Source: SFHK01 sp045538305 (GTDB lineage Bacteria; Bacillota; Clostridia; Christensenellales; Aristaeellaceae). From it: DNA of 24,186 bases. The position numbers and the translations under genes are program-made. This document shows, piece by piece, positions 14,819 through 21,647 of this stretch (position 1 is the stretch's first letter; the number at the start of each line of letters is the position of its first letter). The DNA is taken from assembly GCA_045538305.1 (NCBI GenBank), contig JAZSRC010000007.1, positions 1 to 24,186 of the forward strand. Direction: 5' to 3'. The notes under the pieces were generated by a model. The model was not told the DNA's origin. It did not search any database and saw only the letters and a list, made by a program, of their open reading frames with translations.

Positions 14819-15273
14819 TCATCCCGCCTGCGCGTTCTTTCTTCCTTTCTGGAAAGTGCGCCCTCCCATATGCGCCGATCTTCCTCTGTTTCCAGAGAAA
14901 GCTCCGGAACAGGCACGGGCTTCTCATTTTCATCAAGCGCGACCATAACAAGATACGCCCGGTTTACATGGGTGCGTACGCCGCGGCTTTCCGTATACGT
15001 ATCTACGCGTACCTCCATACTGGTTCTGCCCGTCCACGTAACGCGCCCTGTGATCAGCACAATATCGTTTACATGCGCAGGCCCGATAAATTTCAGATGA
15101 TCTACGCACGCAGTGGTAACATCATACCCCGCATGCCTTCTTGCTGTAACGCCGGCAACCACGTCGATCCATGAAATCAGTCGCCCGCCAAACAAACGCC
15201 CGGCGCCGTTGATATGCTCGGGCATCAGTATATGTACCTGCTCCGTATAGGAATCCTGCCAGCGCTTTTTCAA
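14812..15273 (-). CDS. Acyl-CoA thioesterase, hotdog fold (YciA/BFIT-like)
   Basis: Protein of 153 residues that would hydrolyse acyl-CoA thioesters in the cytoplasm. The start region TEQVHILMPEHINGAGRLFG (10-29) and GGRLISWIDVVAGVTA (29-44), with Asp37 as the probable catalytic acid, are typical of single-hotdog acyl-CoA hydrolases. The C-terminal 25 residues are charged and Arg-rich. Start: a longer frame begins with ATG at 15303, but that ATG lies inside the -10 box of a good promoter. The TTG at 15273 has GGAGG seven bases upstream and gives the family's usual N-terminus. It is followed by an overlapping GNAT gene. Confidence 0.88.
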   Translation of the reverse strand: MKKRWQDSYTEQVHILMPEHINGAGRLFGGRLISWIDVVAGVTARRHAGYDVTTACVDHLKFIGPAHVNDIVLITGRVTWTGRTSMEVRVDTYTESRGVRTHVNRAYLVMVALDENEKPVPVPELSLETEEDRRIWEGALSRKEERTRRRDEW

Positions 15274-15298
15274 CCCTATCCCTCCGAAATGTTTTTTC

Positions 15299-15327
15299 AT
15301 CATACTATGTAAATGCTCTTTTGTAAA
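15299..15327 (-). promoter_or_regulatory. Promoter of the thioesterase-GNAT operon
   Basis: On the minus strand TTTACA (15327-15322), a 17-bp spacer and TATGAT (15304-15299). The start of transcription would be near 15292, about 20 nt before the TTG start, with SD GGAGG in between. Confidence 0.7.
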
Positions 15328-15344
15328 GTACGCTCTTCTTTTTA

Positions 15345-15382
15345 CAAAAAACCGGGAAGCGCCTGTCGTATGCGCTTCCTGG
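15345..15382 (-). terminator. Intrinsic terminator of the sugar isomerase gene
   Basis: Arms ccgggaagcgc (15352-15362) and gcgcttcctgg (15372-15382) pair with one mismatch, loop of 9 nt, and TTTTTT follows on the minus strand (15351-15346). It lies 30 bp after the isomerase stop. Confidence 0.9.
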
Positions 15383-15411
15383 AATATGTTCGATATTATC
15401 GCCGTTTTTGT

Positions 15412-16377
15412 TTATGCCCACCACATGCCACCGTTGTTTTCAAACATCATTACGCGCTTGAGCATATCGATGGCCTTTCCAAGTCCTTCGGGCACGCTCA
15501 TCAGGCTGTCCTCATGCTCGATGGAAATCATTCCGTCATAGCCCACCATGCGAAGGGCGCTCATCATATCCTTCCAGACTTCCTCGGAGTGGCCATAACC
15601 GACAGAGCGGAAAATCCAGGAGCGGTGGATTTCGTCGCCATAATGCTTGGTGTCCAGAACGCCGTTGACGTCAGTGTTGATCTGGTCGATCTTGGTATCT
15701 TTGGCGTGGAAGAAGAAGATCGCATCGCTCAGATAACGGATTGCGTTTACGGGGTTAATGCCCTGCCAGAACAGGTGGCTGGGATCAAAGTTTGCGCCGA
15801 TTTCGGGACCGACGGCGTTTCTGAGCTTCATCAGGGTTTCGGGATTGTATACGCAGAAGCCCGGATGCATTTCGAAGGCGATTTTCTTTACGCCGTGCGC
15901 GCGAACAAATTCAACTTCCTTCTTCCAATAAAAAATAAATACCTCGTCCCACTGATACTTAAGAATCTCGGTGAAATCATCCGGCCATGGGCAGGTAACC
16001 CAGTTGGGAGTTTTGTCTTCTTTGGAGCCGCCGGGGCAGCCGGAGAAGGTAACCACCGTGTCTACGCCCATTTTTTCCGCCAGCAGAACTGCGTTTTCGA
16101 AATCCTCGTGGAACTGACGCGCAATTTCGGGGTTGGGATGCACGGCATTACCATGGGTGGAAAGCGCGGCAATTTCAAGGTTGTACTTTTTGAGTGTGGC
16201 GAGCATCTCATCAATCTTCTCGGGATGGGCGAGGAAATCCTTGGCGTCGCAATGCGCCTTTCCGGGGAAACCGCCGCAGCCGATTTCTACGGCCTGAACG
16301 CCCTGGGAAGCCAGATATGCGCAAGCCTGATCAAAAGGTTTGTCCTGAAGAAGTACTGCAAATACGCTGAGTTTCAT
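15412..16377 (-). CDS. Sugar phosphate isomerase/epimerase family protein (xylose-isomerase-like TIM barrel)
   Basis: Protein of 321 residues with the AP-endonuclease-2/xylose-isomerase-like TIM barrel. It begins MKLSVFAVLL and has VEIGCGG (30-36). Probable metal ligands at strand ends are Glu169 (AFEMHPGF), Asp198 and His201 (FDPSHL), His224 (FFHAKD) and Glu287 (SIEHED), the divalent-metal site of sugar and inosose epimerases or isomerases. The substrate is unknown. Such proteins often work beside Gfo/Idh/MocA dehydrogenases; one lies at the far left of the window but is 15 kb away. Start: ATG with AAAGGA about 10 bases upstream. Monocistronic, with its own promoter and terminator. Confidence 0.87.
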   Translation of the reverse strand: MKLSVFAVLLQDKPFDQACAYLASQGVQAVEIGCGGFPGKAHCDAKDFLAHPEKIDEMLATLKKYNLEIAALSTHGNAVHPNPEIARQFHEDFENAVLLAEKMGVDTVVTFSGCPGGSKEDKTPNWVTCPWPDDFTEILKYQWDEVFIFYWKKEVEFVRAHGVKKIAFEMHPGFCVYNPETLMKLRNAVGPEIGANFDPSHLFWQGINPVNAIRYLSDAIFFFHAKDTKIDQINTDVNGVLDTKHYGDEIHRSWIFRSVGYGHSEEVWKDMMSALRMVGYDGMISIEHEDSLMSVPEGLGKAIDMLKRVMMFENNGGMWWA

Positions 16378-16415
16378 ATGCTTTAAATCCTTTCCAAAAT
16401 TTAGTACTTGAGAGT

Positions 16416-16444
16416 ATTATACACAAAAACACGCGTCACTTCAA
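16416..16444 (-). promoter_or_regulatory. Promoter of the sugar isomerase gene
   Basis: On the minus strand TTGAAG (16444-16439), a 17-bp spacer and TATAAT (16421-16416). The -35 box lies only 3 bp after the rsgA stop, and no terminator follows rsgA, so read-through from rsgA into this gene is possible. Confidence 0.72.
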
Positions 16445-16447
16445 GCA

Positions 16448-17461
16448 TTAATCCATACCCTTCCTGCGAGGCTTGCGAGCATATTTGGAAATCATTTTCC
16501 GTTTTTCATGCGCAGCCGCCCGAACGTCCTCCACCTTCAGCAGCAGAAAGCTTCTGATCCTTCTTTTGTCAATCAGTCCCGCTTCCACCGCTTCGCGTAC
16601 CTTGCAACCGGGCTCCGACTGATGGCGGCAGTCGCGAAAGCGGCACATGGCGGCAATGGATGCAATATCCTCATACATTTCATCCACGCCGCCGGACGAC
16701 CACAAAGCCATTTCGCGCATGCCGGGCGTATCTATGAGTATAATAGAATCCTTGAGCGCAATCAGCTCGCGATGCGTGGTAGTATGTCTGCCTCTCGAAT
16801 CGCCCTCACGGATGGCGTTCACCTTCATAATTTCATCGCCTGCCAGAAAATTGACCAAAGACGATTTTCCAACGCCGCTCATACCGATCAGCGCCGAAGT
16901 TTTATGGCTCATAAAACCGACGAGCTCGCTCATTCCATCACCCGTTACGGTACTTACGGCAAATACCCTTGCGCCGCCCGAAATTTTCTCCGTTTCTCTG
17001 ATCATACCCTCCGGATCGTCAGCCAGATCCGATTTTGTCAGAACCACAACCGGCGTGCTTCCGCCGGGAAGAACCGCCGCCAGATATCGCTCAATGCGCG
17101 ACAGATTAAAGTCCTTGTTCATGGCGGTCATAATCAGCGTAAGCTCGTTATTGGCGGAAACAAGCTGCTCATGCTTATTGGGCCCTGCCGCCATTCTGAC
17201 GATATGCGTCTTTCTGGGGTAGATTTTGTCAATGCGCCAACCGCCGGGAATTGGTTTCACTCTTACCCAGTCGCCCGTACAAACGCCGTCAAACCGTCCG
17301 GGAATACCGATGGACGGATCGAAATCGCATTCAACCTCTCCCATCTCCGTTATTACCCGCGCTCTGTTTTGAAATGCCGCGCTAACCCGGCCCACATTCT
17401 CTGTTCCTTCGCCTTTTTCAAAGAATTCAAGGTATCCGTATGTATTCAAATTATTCTTCAA
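16448..17461 (-). CDS. rsgA: Ribosome small subunit-dependent GTPase A
   Basis: Protein of 337 residues. RsgA binds the 30S subunit and helps its late maturation, hydrolysing GTP. An N-terminal OB-fold (about 20-85) is followed by a circularly permuted GTPase domain: G4 TKSD (142-145) comes before G1 GMSGVGKS (193-200), then the switch GDSRGRHTTTHREL (220-233) and G3 DTPG (244-247). The C-terminal zinc site has Cys273, Cys278, His280 and Cys286. Start: the longest frame begins with ATG at 17554, but that codon is inside a terminator hairpin. The TTG at 17461 has AAGGGG upstream and gives a normal N-terminus (MKNNLNTYGYLEFF). Upstream lie a promoter, an 11-codon ORF and a terminator that together look like an attenuator. 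Confidence 0.95.
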   Translation of the reverse strand: MKNNLNTYGYLEFFEKGEGTENVGRVSAAFQNRARVITEMGEVECDFDPSIGIPGRFDGVCTGDWVRVKPIPGGWRIDKIYPRKTHIVRMAAGPNKHEQLVSANNELTLIMTAMNKDFNLSRIERYLAAVLPGGSTPVVVLTKSDLADDPEGMIRETEKISGGARVFAVSTVTGDGMSELVGFMSHKTSALIGMSGVGKSSLVNFLAGDEIMKVNAIREGDSRGRHTTTHRELIALKDSIILIDTPGMREMALWSSGGVDEMYEDIASIAAMCRFRDCRHQSEPGCKVREAVEAGLIDKRRIRSFLLLKVEDVRAAAHEKRKMISKYARKPRRKGMD

Positions 17462-17479
17462 TGCTGTTTCCCCTTTTTC

Positions 17480-17509
17480 ATCATACTGTGCGCCGAATGC
17501 GCGTACCAA
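17480..17509 (-). promoter_or_regulatory. Possible weak promoter directly in front of rsgA
   Basis: On the minus strand TTGGTA (17509-17504), an 18-bp spacer and TATGAT (17485-17480). It would start transcription only about 12 nt before the TTG start and would bypass the upstream terminator. The -35 match is partial and the leader is very short. Confidence 0.3.
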
Positions 17510-17524
17510 GCCAAAAAAGGGCGC

Positions 17525-17554
17525 AAAAAATGCCCGACAGCGAATGCCGGGCAT
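17525..17554 (-). terminator. Intrinsic terminator between the short ORF and rsgA (possible attenuator)
   Basis: On the minus strand ATGCCCG (17554-17548), an 11-nt loop, CGGGCAT (17536-17530), then T residues to 17525. It closes the transcript from the promoter at 17663-17691 and would also end read-through from the ABC operon. The 3' arm, in the 9-nt form TCGGGCATT, also occurs upstream at 17610-17602, so an alternative pairing with the 5' arm is possible. Confidence 0.88.
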
Positions 17555-17594
17555 GTAATCATGCTGTGCGCTTCCCTGTTTTTGGCGTATTTGG

Positions 17595-17630
17595 TTATAG
17601 GAATGCCCGAACCACCTTTGCTGCCGTCAT
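17595..17630 (-). CDS. Putative 11-residue leader peptide upstream of rsgA
   Basis: The reading frame encodes MTAAKVVRAFL and a TAA stop. It has an ideal SD, GGAGG (17643-17639), eight bases before the ATG, and starts about 27 nt into the transcript predicted from the promoter at 17663-17691. Codons 7-10 (GTT CGG GCA TTC) contain the sequence TCGGGCATT, identical to the 3' arm region of the terminator 70 bases downstream. The peptide shows no run of a single amino acid as in classic amino-acid attenuators, so control by general translation rather than by one tRNA would be the simplest model. It may alternatively be a chance ORF in a small RNA or in an ordinary 3' region. Confidence 0.45.
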   Translation of the reverse strand: MTAAKVVRAFL

Positions 17631-17662
17631 CAACAACACCTCCAAAAACAGTTTCTGTAAAT

Positions 17663-17691
17663 AGTATAGCACGCTTGAAAGCGGCTGTCAA
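17663..17691 (-). promoter_or_regulatory. Consensus promoter of the rsgA leader
   Basis: On the minus strand TTGACA (17691-17686), a 17-bp spacer and TATACT (17668-17663). It begins 4 bp after the stop of the upstream ATPase gene. The predicted transcript starts near 17656 and reaches the terminator after about 130 nt. Confidence 0.75.
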
Positions 17692-17695
17692 CGCT

Positions 17696-18439
17696 CTATT
17701 CGCCGTAAAGAAAGCGGCGGGTTCTGGGATTTTCCGATGCAAACAGCACCTCAGGCGGCGCGTCCTCCACGACGCGGCCTTCCTCCATGAATACGACCCT
17801 GTCCGCAACCTCGCGCGCAAAATCCATTTCATGCGTAACTACGATCATGGTCATGTCTTCCTTGGCAAGGTCGCGCATAACCGCAAGCACTTCCTTGGTG
17901 AGCAAGGGATCCAGCGCGCTGGTCGGCTCATCGAAGCACAGTATTTCCGGCCGCATGCAAAGCGCCCTTGCGATGGCCACGCGCTGCGCCTGTCCGCCGG
18001 ACAACTGATAGGGATACTGCTTTTCGCGATCGGCCAGCCCGACCTTGGAAAGCATTTCCCTCGCGCGTAAAAGCGCTTCATCCTTTGAAAGCTTCAATAC
18101 GTTTATCGGCGCATTAATCAGGTTCTCAAGCACGTTCATATGCGGAAACAGATTAAACGATTGAAATACCATGCCCATTTTCAGCGTAATCTGCCTGAGT
18201 ACCTGATTGCTTGCATACTTGATTTTATTGTCTTTGACGTCGCACATCACAAGATTGTCAAGCGCGATTCTGCCGCTGTCCACCTTTTCCAGCTGGTTAA
18301 GACACCTCAGAAACGTAGATTTTCCGCTGCCGGATTGTCCAATCAGCGCAACAACCTCATTTCGGTTTACCGAAAGCGAAACGCCGTCCAGCACTTTCAG
18401 ATTGCCGTATTTTTTATAGATATTATTTGCCGTAAGCAT
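17696..18439 (-). CDS. Polar amino acid ABC transporter, ATP-binding protein (GlnQ-like)
   Basis: Protein of 247 residues that powers uptake with the permease encoded just upstream. Walker A GQSGSGKST (33-41), Q-loop MVFQSFNLFPH (about 92-102), signature LSGGQAQRVAIARAL (about 145-159), Walker B EILCFDEPTSALDP (about 164-177) and the H-loop VVTHEMDFA (about 200-208) are all present. The match is to the polar amino acid subfamily (GlnQ/HisP/ArtP type). Start ATG with AGGAGG eight bases upstream; it lies 11 bp after the permease stop. Third gene of the operon binding protein-permease-ATPase. Confidence 0.95.
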   Translation of the reverse strand: MLTANNIYKKYGNLKVLDGVSLSVNRNEVVALIGQSGSGKSTFLRCLNQLEKVDSGRIALDNLVMCDVKDNKIKYASNQVLRQITLKMGMVFQSFNLFPHMNVLENLINAPINVLKLSKDEALLRAREMLSKVGLADREKQYPYQLSGGQAQRVAIARALCMRPEILCFDEPTSALDPLLTKEVLAVMRDLAKEDMTMIVVTHEMDFAREVADRVVFMEEGRVVEDAPPEVLFASENPRTRRFLYGE

Positions 18440-18450
18440 GCGTTCGCCTC

Positions 18451-19164
18451 CTATCTGTAGTAATTCATTTTGTGCTCAATCCATTTGCAGGTCTGCTCCA
18501 CTATACCGTTAAACACAAGGAAGAACACAAGCACCAATATATAAGGTTCGATGCTTGCCAGCGCGCTGACCTGCTTTTCCGCCACGTGCAATATGGTACG
18601 GTTGTCAAGGCTAACGGAAATGACCTTGGCAATCGACGTATCCTTAACCAGGGTAACAAACTCATTTGTCAGAGAGGGCATGACGGTTTTAAAAATCTGC
18701 GGAAGCTGGATTCTGAAAAAAGACTGCGCCCGCGACATGCCAAGCACCTTTGCCGCTTCCTTCTGCCCCTGCGGAATCGACTGTATGCCGCCTCTGAATA
18801 TTTCGGCAAAATACGCCGCGTAGTTCAAAGAGAACATATAGATGATCGCGCGGATCGGAAAATCCGCCCGCTTGTCTCCGAAAACAAACTGTAAAAAGGG
18901 CGTCCACGTAAGCGATGAAATAAAAAAATAGGAAAACAGCAGCTGTAGCATCAGGGGCGTTGACCGGATGATATATATGTACACCGAAATCGGCGCTCTA
19001 AGCACACGGTATTTCGAAACCCTGCCCGCAGCCAGCAGTATGCCCAGTGGAATCGACAAGAGTATGGTAAAAAAGAATATCCGCATCGTAGGCATAATGC
19101 CCGTCATCAGCGTACCAATCAGATTTCCCAGCGCCTCCGGATCGTTGAAAATGCGAAACTGCAA
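18451..19164 (-). CDS. Polar amino acid ABC transporter, permease
   Basis: Protein of 237 residues with about five membrane segments. It forms the transmembrane channel with the adjacent ATPase. The cytoplasmic coupling loop reads GQKEAAKVLGMSRAQSFFRI, the EAA motif of the HisM/GlnP family. Only one permease gene is present, so it would act as a homodimer. Start: the longest frame has a GTG at 19173 that abuts the SD itself; the TTG at 19164 has GGGAGG eight bases upstream and is preferred. The gap of about 85 bp to the binding-protein gene contains a strong GC stem-loop. Confidence 0.93.
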   Translation of the reverse strand: MQFRIFNDPEALGNLIGTLMTGIMPTMRIFFFTILLSIPLGILLAAGRVSKYRVLRAPISVYIYIIRSTPLMLQLLFSYFFISSLTWTPFLQFVFGDKRADFPIRAIIYMFSLNYAAYFAEIFRGGIQSIPQGQKEAAKVLGMSRAQSFFRIQLPQIFKTVMPSLTNEFVTLVKDTSIAKVISVSLDNRTILHVAEKQVSALASIEPYILVLVFFLVFNGIVEQTCKWIEHKMNYYR

Positions 19165-19207
19165 GAAGCGCACCTCCCGTTTTGAAAAGAATCAGATGCA
19201 AGCCGAA

Positions 19208-19228
19208 GGGCCGCCCATCGGGCGGCCC
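19208..19228 (-). other. Intra-operon stem-loop after the substrate-binding protein gene
   Basis: A perfect 9-bp GC stem (gggccgccc 19208-19216, gggcggccc 19220-19228) with a 3-nt loop. No T-tract follows on the minus strand, so it is not a good terminator. It more likely protects the binding-protein mRNA from 3' decay or partly terminates, lowering permease and ATPase relative to the binding protein, a pattern known from other binding-protein operons. Confidence 0.7.
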
Positions 19229-19248
19229 GAATTCAACATTTCACCGGT

Positions 19249-20067
19249 TTATTCAGCCAGCAGCACCGGGGTTACGATATCCTCGCTGAACCAATTGGCT
19301 GCAATCGCGGCGGCGGTGCCGTCCTGAGCCATGGCGATCAGGGTATCGAATACGGCGGTTTTGAGGGCAACATCTGCCTTGCGGAAGCCGATTCCGTACA
19401 AATCATCGCACAGGCTGCCTACGCATACGAGCGTATCGTCCTGAAGCTTGCTCAGCTCATACTGTCCGACTACTTCGTCAATCAGAACCGCGTCTACCAT
19501 ATCATTTTTCAGGTTCATAATCGCGGTCAGGTATTCGGCCTCGGTAATCACTTCGGCAACAGAAGCGTATACATCCTGATAACCGTAATCGGCAATCGTC
19601 AGAACTTCTTCCGCGAAGGAGCCGCCCTGAACGGCTACATACTTGCCGGAAAGATCGGCAACATCGTTAATACCGGAATCCTTTTTAGTGAGGATAACGA
19701 TGCGGTTATTCAGGTACGCGTCCGTCATGCACATGGATTCCTGACGTGCGGGCGTGATGGACATGCCGTTCCAGATGCAGTCGATATTTCCGGCGTCCAG
19801 CAGCGCTTCCTTGGCAGCCCAGTCGATCGGCTGAAGCTGAAGCTCGAGGCCAAGACGGCTGCATACTTCCTTGGCAAGATCGATATCAAAGCCTACAATA
19901 TTACCGTTTTCATCATTGAAACCCATCGGCGGGAAGCTGTCGTCCAAACCCAGAATCAGATATCCTTTTTCCTGAACAGCGACGAGAGAATTATCTGCAA
20001 CTTCCGCTCCGGCAAACGCGCTCAGGCACATGATCATCGCAAGAACCATAACAAACAGCTTTTTCAT
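19249..20067 (-). CDS. Polar amino acid ABC transporter, substrate-binding protein
   Basis: Protein of 272 residues of the family 3 solute-binding type. A signal peptide is clear (MKKLFVMVLAMIMCLSAFAGA), with cleavage most likely after AFA. The Cys at 14 is preceded by M-I-M, which is not a lipobox, so the protein may be exported without a lipid anchor. The mature protein begins with GYLILGLDDSFPPMGFNDEN and has IVGFDIDLAKEVCSRLG and WNGMSITPARQESM, the family's ligand-binding strands including the Arg that holds the substrate carboxylate. Specificity (glutamine, cystine, lysine or other) cannot be fixed by eye. First gene of the operon; strong promoter; SD GGAGG nine bases before ATG. Confidence 0.94.
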   Translation of the reverse strand: MKKLFVMVLAMIMCLSAFAGAEVADNSLVAVQEKGYLILGLDDSFPPMGFNDENGNIVGFDIDLAKEVCSRLGLELQLQPIDWAAKEALLDAGNIDCIWNGMSITPARQESMCMTDAYLNNRIVILTKKDSGINDVADLSGKYVAVQGGSFAEEVLTIADYGYQDVYASVAEVITEAEYLTAIMNLKNDMVDAVLIDEVVGQYELSKLQDDTLVCVGSLCDDLYGIGFRKADVALKTAVFDTLIAMAQDGTAAAIAANWFSEDIVTPVLLAE

Positions 20068-20109
20068 AATCTTTTTCCTCCAAATACTTTATTTCGCTAA
20101 CGTGGTAGA

Positions 20110-20138
20110 ATAATAGCATACTATCATCGAATTGTCAA
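20110..20138 (-). promoter_or_regulatory. Promoter of the amino acid ABC transporter operon
   Basis: On the minus strand TTGACA (20138-20133), a 17-bp spacer and TATTAT (20115-20110). The leader is short (about 35 nt) with no visible T-box or riboswitch. The -35 box is 20 bp from the -35 box of the divergent + promoter. Confidence 0.85.
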
Positions 20139-20158
20139 CCGGTTTTTTTGTAAACTTC

Positions 20159-20187
20159 TTGTGCTTTTGGAAAAGCTGCGATATACT
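20159..20187 (+). promoter_or_regulatory. Promoter of the beta-lactamase-family genes
   Basis: TTGTGC (20159-20164), a 17-bp spacer and TATACT (20182-20187). Transcription would start near 20194, 25 nt before the ATG at 20219, with SD GGAAGGGAG in between. Confidence 0.68.
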
Positions 20188-20218
20188 TATATAAGAAACA
20201 CGGAAGGGAGACAAAGCA

Positions 20219-21625
20219 ATGAAGCTTACGCGCACAACCCCCGGAGCGCTTGGCATTGACGCAAAGGGTATACTGAGTTTTGTAAATGCCCTGGAGGAGA
20301 AGCAGCTGGGCGTTCAATCGTTTATGCTGATCCGCCATGGGCAGGTAGCCGCCGAGGCATGGTGGACGCCATATTCGCCCGAAAAGGTACACCAGTTGTA
20401 TTCTCTCAGCAAATCCTTCACCTCTACCGCCGTCGGCTTTGCCGTTCAGGAGGGTTTGCTGTCATTGGACGATAGCGTTGTTTCCTTTTTTGAAGATATT
20501 CTTCCGGCGGAGCCCTGTGAAAATATGAGAAAAATGAAGGTAAGAAACCTTCTGACTATGGGCACGGGCCACTCAAAGGAACCGCGCGCCTTTTCTTGGG
20601 ATCATTGGGCATACGGCTTCCTCACCTCCTATGTGGATAAAGAGCCCGGATCCGTATTTACCTATAATACGCCCGCTACCTATATGCTCAGCTGCATCGT
20701 TCAAAAGGTTACGGGGCAGAAGGTGTTTGAGTATCTGAAGCCGCGCCTGTTTGAACCGCTTGGCATTGAAAACATCTGGTGGGAGGAGTCCCCACAGGGC
20801 GTAAATACAGGCGGCTTCGGCCTCAATATCCATACAGAAGACATCGCCCGATTCGGATTATTCCTGCTGAACAGAGGCATGGCGGACGGAAAACAGCTAC
20901 TGAACCCGGAATGGATCGATCTTGCTACCTCCCGGCAGATTTCAAACGGCGATCCCGCAACCGGAAGCGACTGGGCACAGGGGTACGGCTTTCAGTTCTG
21001 GCGCTGCGCGCCCCAGAATGTGTACCGGGGCGACGGTATGTATGGTCAATACTGCGTGGTCATGCCCGATCAGGATGCAGTGCTCGCCATGACCAGCGGT
21101 TCCAACGACATCGGGCAGATTCTAAAGGAAGCGTGGATGCACCTGCTTCCCGCAATGAAGCAGGACGTTCAGCCGGATGACGGCGCCGAAGAGCTTCATA
21201 AGCGCCTGGCAGCCCTGAAGGTCAATCTCCCCGAAGGTACAAAAAACAATGAGAACGCTAAGGGCGGCACGTTCCGCTTTTCCGATAATCCGCTGGGCTT
21301 TGAAAAAGTCGTATTTGATAATTCGGGCGACGGCGTTCAGGTAACTTTCAGCTATTCAAACAATACGCTTTCCTATCCGAAGGGCTGCCCGCGCCCTGCG
21401 GCATACGGTTCATGGACAGAAAGCGGCGAAAGCCTTACGCATGCCTGCTGCGCATATGCATGGCAGCCGGACGGCGCGCTTCAGATTCGCATGGTTTGCG
21501 ACACAACGCCGTATATCGCGGACTTTATCGTACATTTCTTTGATACGCATATTGAGATGCGCCTGAAAACAAACGTCGGTATGAGCGGGCCCGTGTCCCT
21601 GTTTTTGGTGGGCGTACGGGAATAG
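20219..21625 (+). CDS. Serine hydrolase of the beta-lactamase/penicillin-binding-protein family (paralogue 1)
   Basis: Protein of 468 residues. The class C beta-lactamase-like domain (about 1-320) has the nucleophile motif S62-L-S-K65 in YSLSKSFTS and a second motif with Tyr149 in FTYNTPATYML; the usual third residue Asn is Thr here. The third motif region reads GDGMYGQY (about 278-285) and lacks a clear K/H-x-G. A C-terminal region of about 130 residues is beta-rich, with repeated F-x-Y and aromatic patterns, and is shared with the next gene. No signal peptide is present, so it is probably cytoplasmic, perhaps an esterase or amidase rather than a beta-lactamase. SD GGAAGGGAG. Stop is 22 bp before the paralogue. 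Confidence 0.86.
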   Translation: MKLTRTTPGALGIDAKGILSFVNALEEKQLGVQSFMLIRHGQVAAEAWWTPYSPEKVHQLYSLSKSFTSTAVGFAVQEGLLSLDDSVVSFFEDILPAEPCENMRKMKVRNLLTMGTGHSKEPRAFSWDHWAYGFLTSYVDKEPGSVFTYNTPATYMLSCIVQKVTGQKVFEYLKPRLFEPLGIENIWWEESPQGVNTGGFGLNIHTEDIARFGLFLLNRGMADGKQLLNPEWIDLATSRQISNGDPATGSDWAQGYGFQFWRCAPQNVYRGDGMYGQYCVVMPDQDAVLAMTSGSNDIGQILKEAWMHLLPAMKQDVQPDDGAEELHKRLAALKVNLPEGTKNNENAKGGTFRFSDNPLGFEKVVFDNSGDGVQVTFSYSNNTLSYPKGCPRPAAYGSWTESGESLTHACCAYAWQPDGALQIRMVCDTTPYIADFIVHFFDTHIEMRLKTNVGMSGPVSLFLVGVRE

Positions 21626-21647
21626 AAACATTTCAGGAGGCAGTTCC

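Noticed and set aside
15313..16386. 357-residue + strand frame
   Set aside because: Antisense to the sugar isomerase, crosses its terminator, no SD or domain.
17462..17832. 124-residue minus-strand frame through the rsgA leader
   Set aside because: Starts inside the ATPase gene in another frame and reads through the promoter and terminator; the 11-codon ORF has the SD, this frame does not.
16508..18070. 520-residue + strand frame across rsgA and the ATPase gene
   Set aside because: Antisense to two well-identified genes and spans a promoter and terminator; no SD, no recognisable domain.
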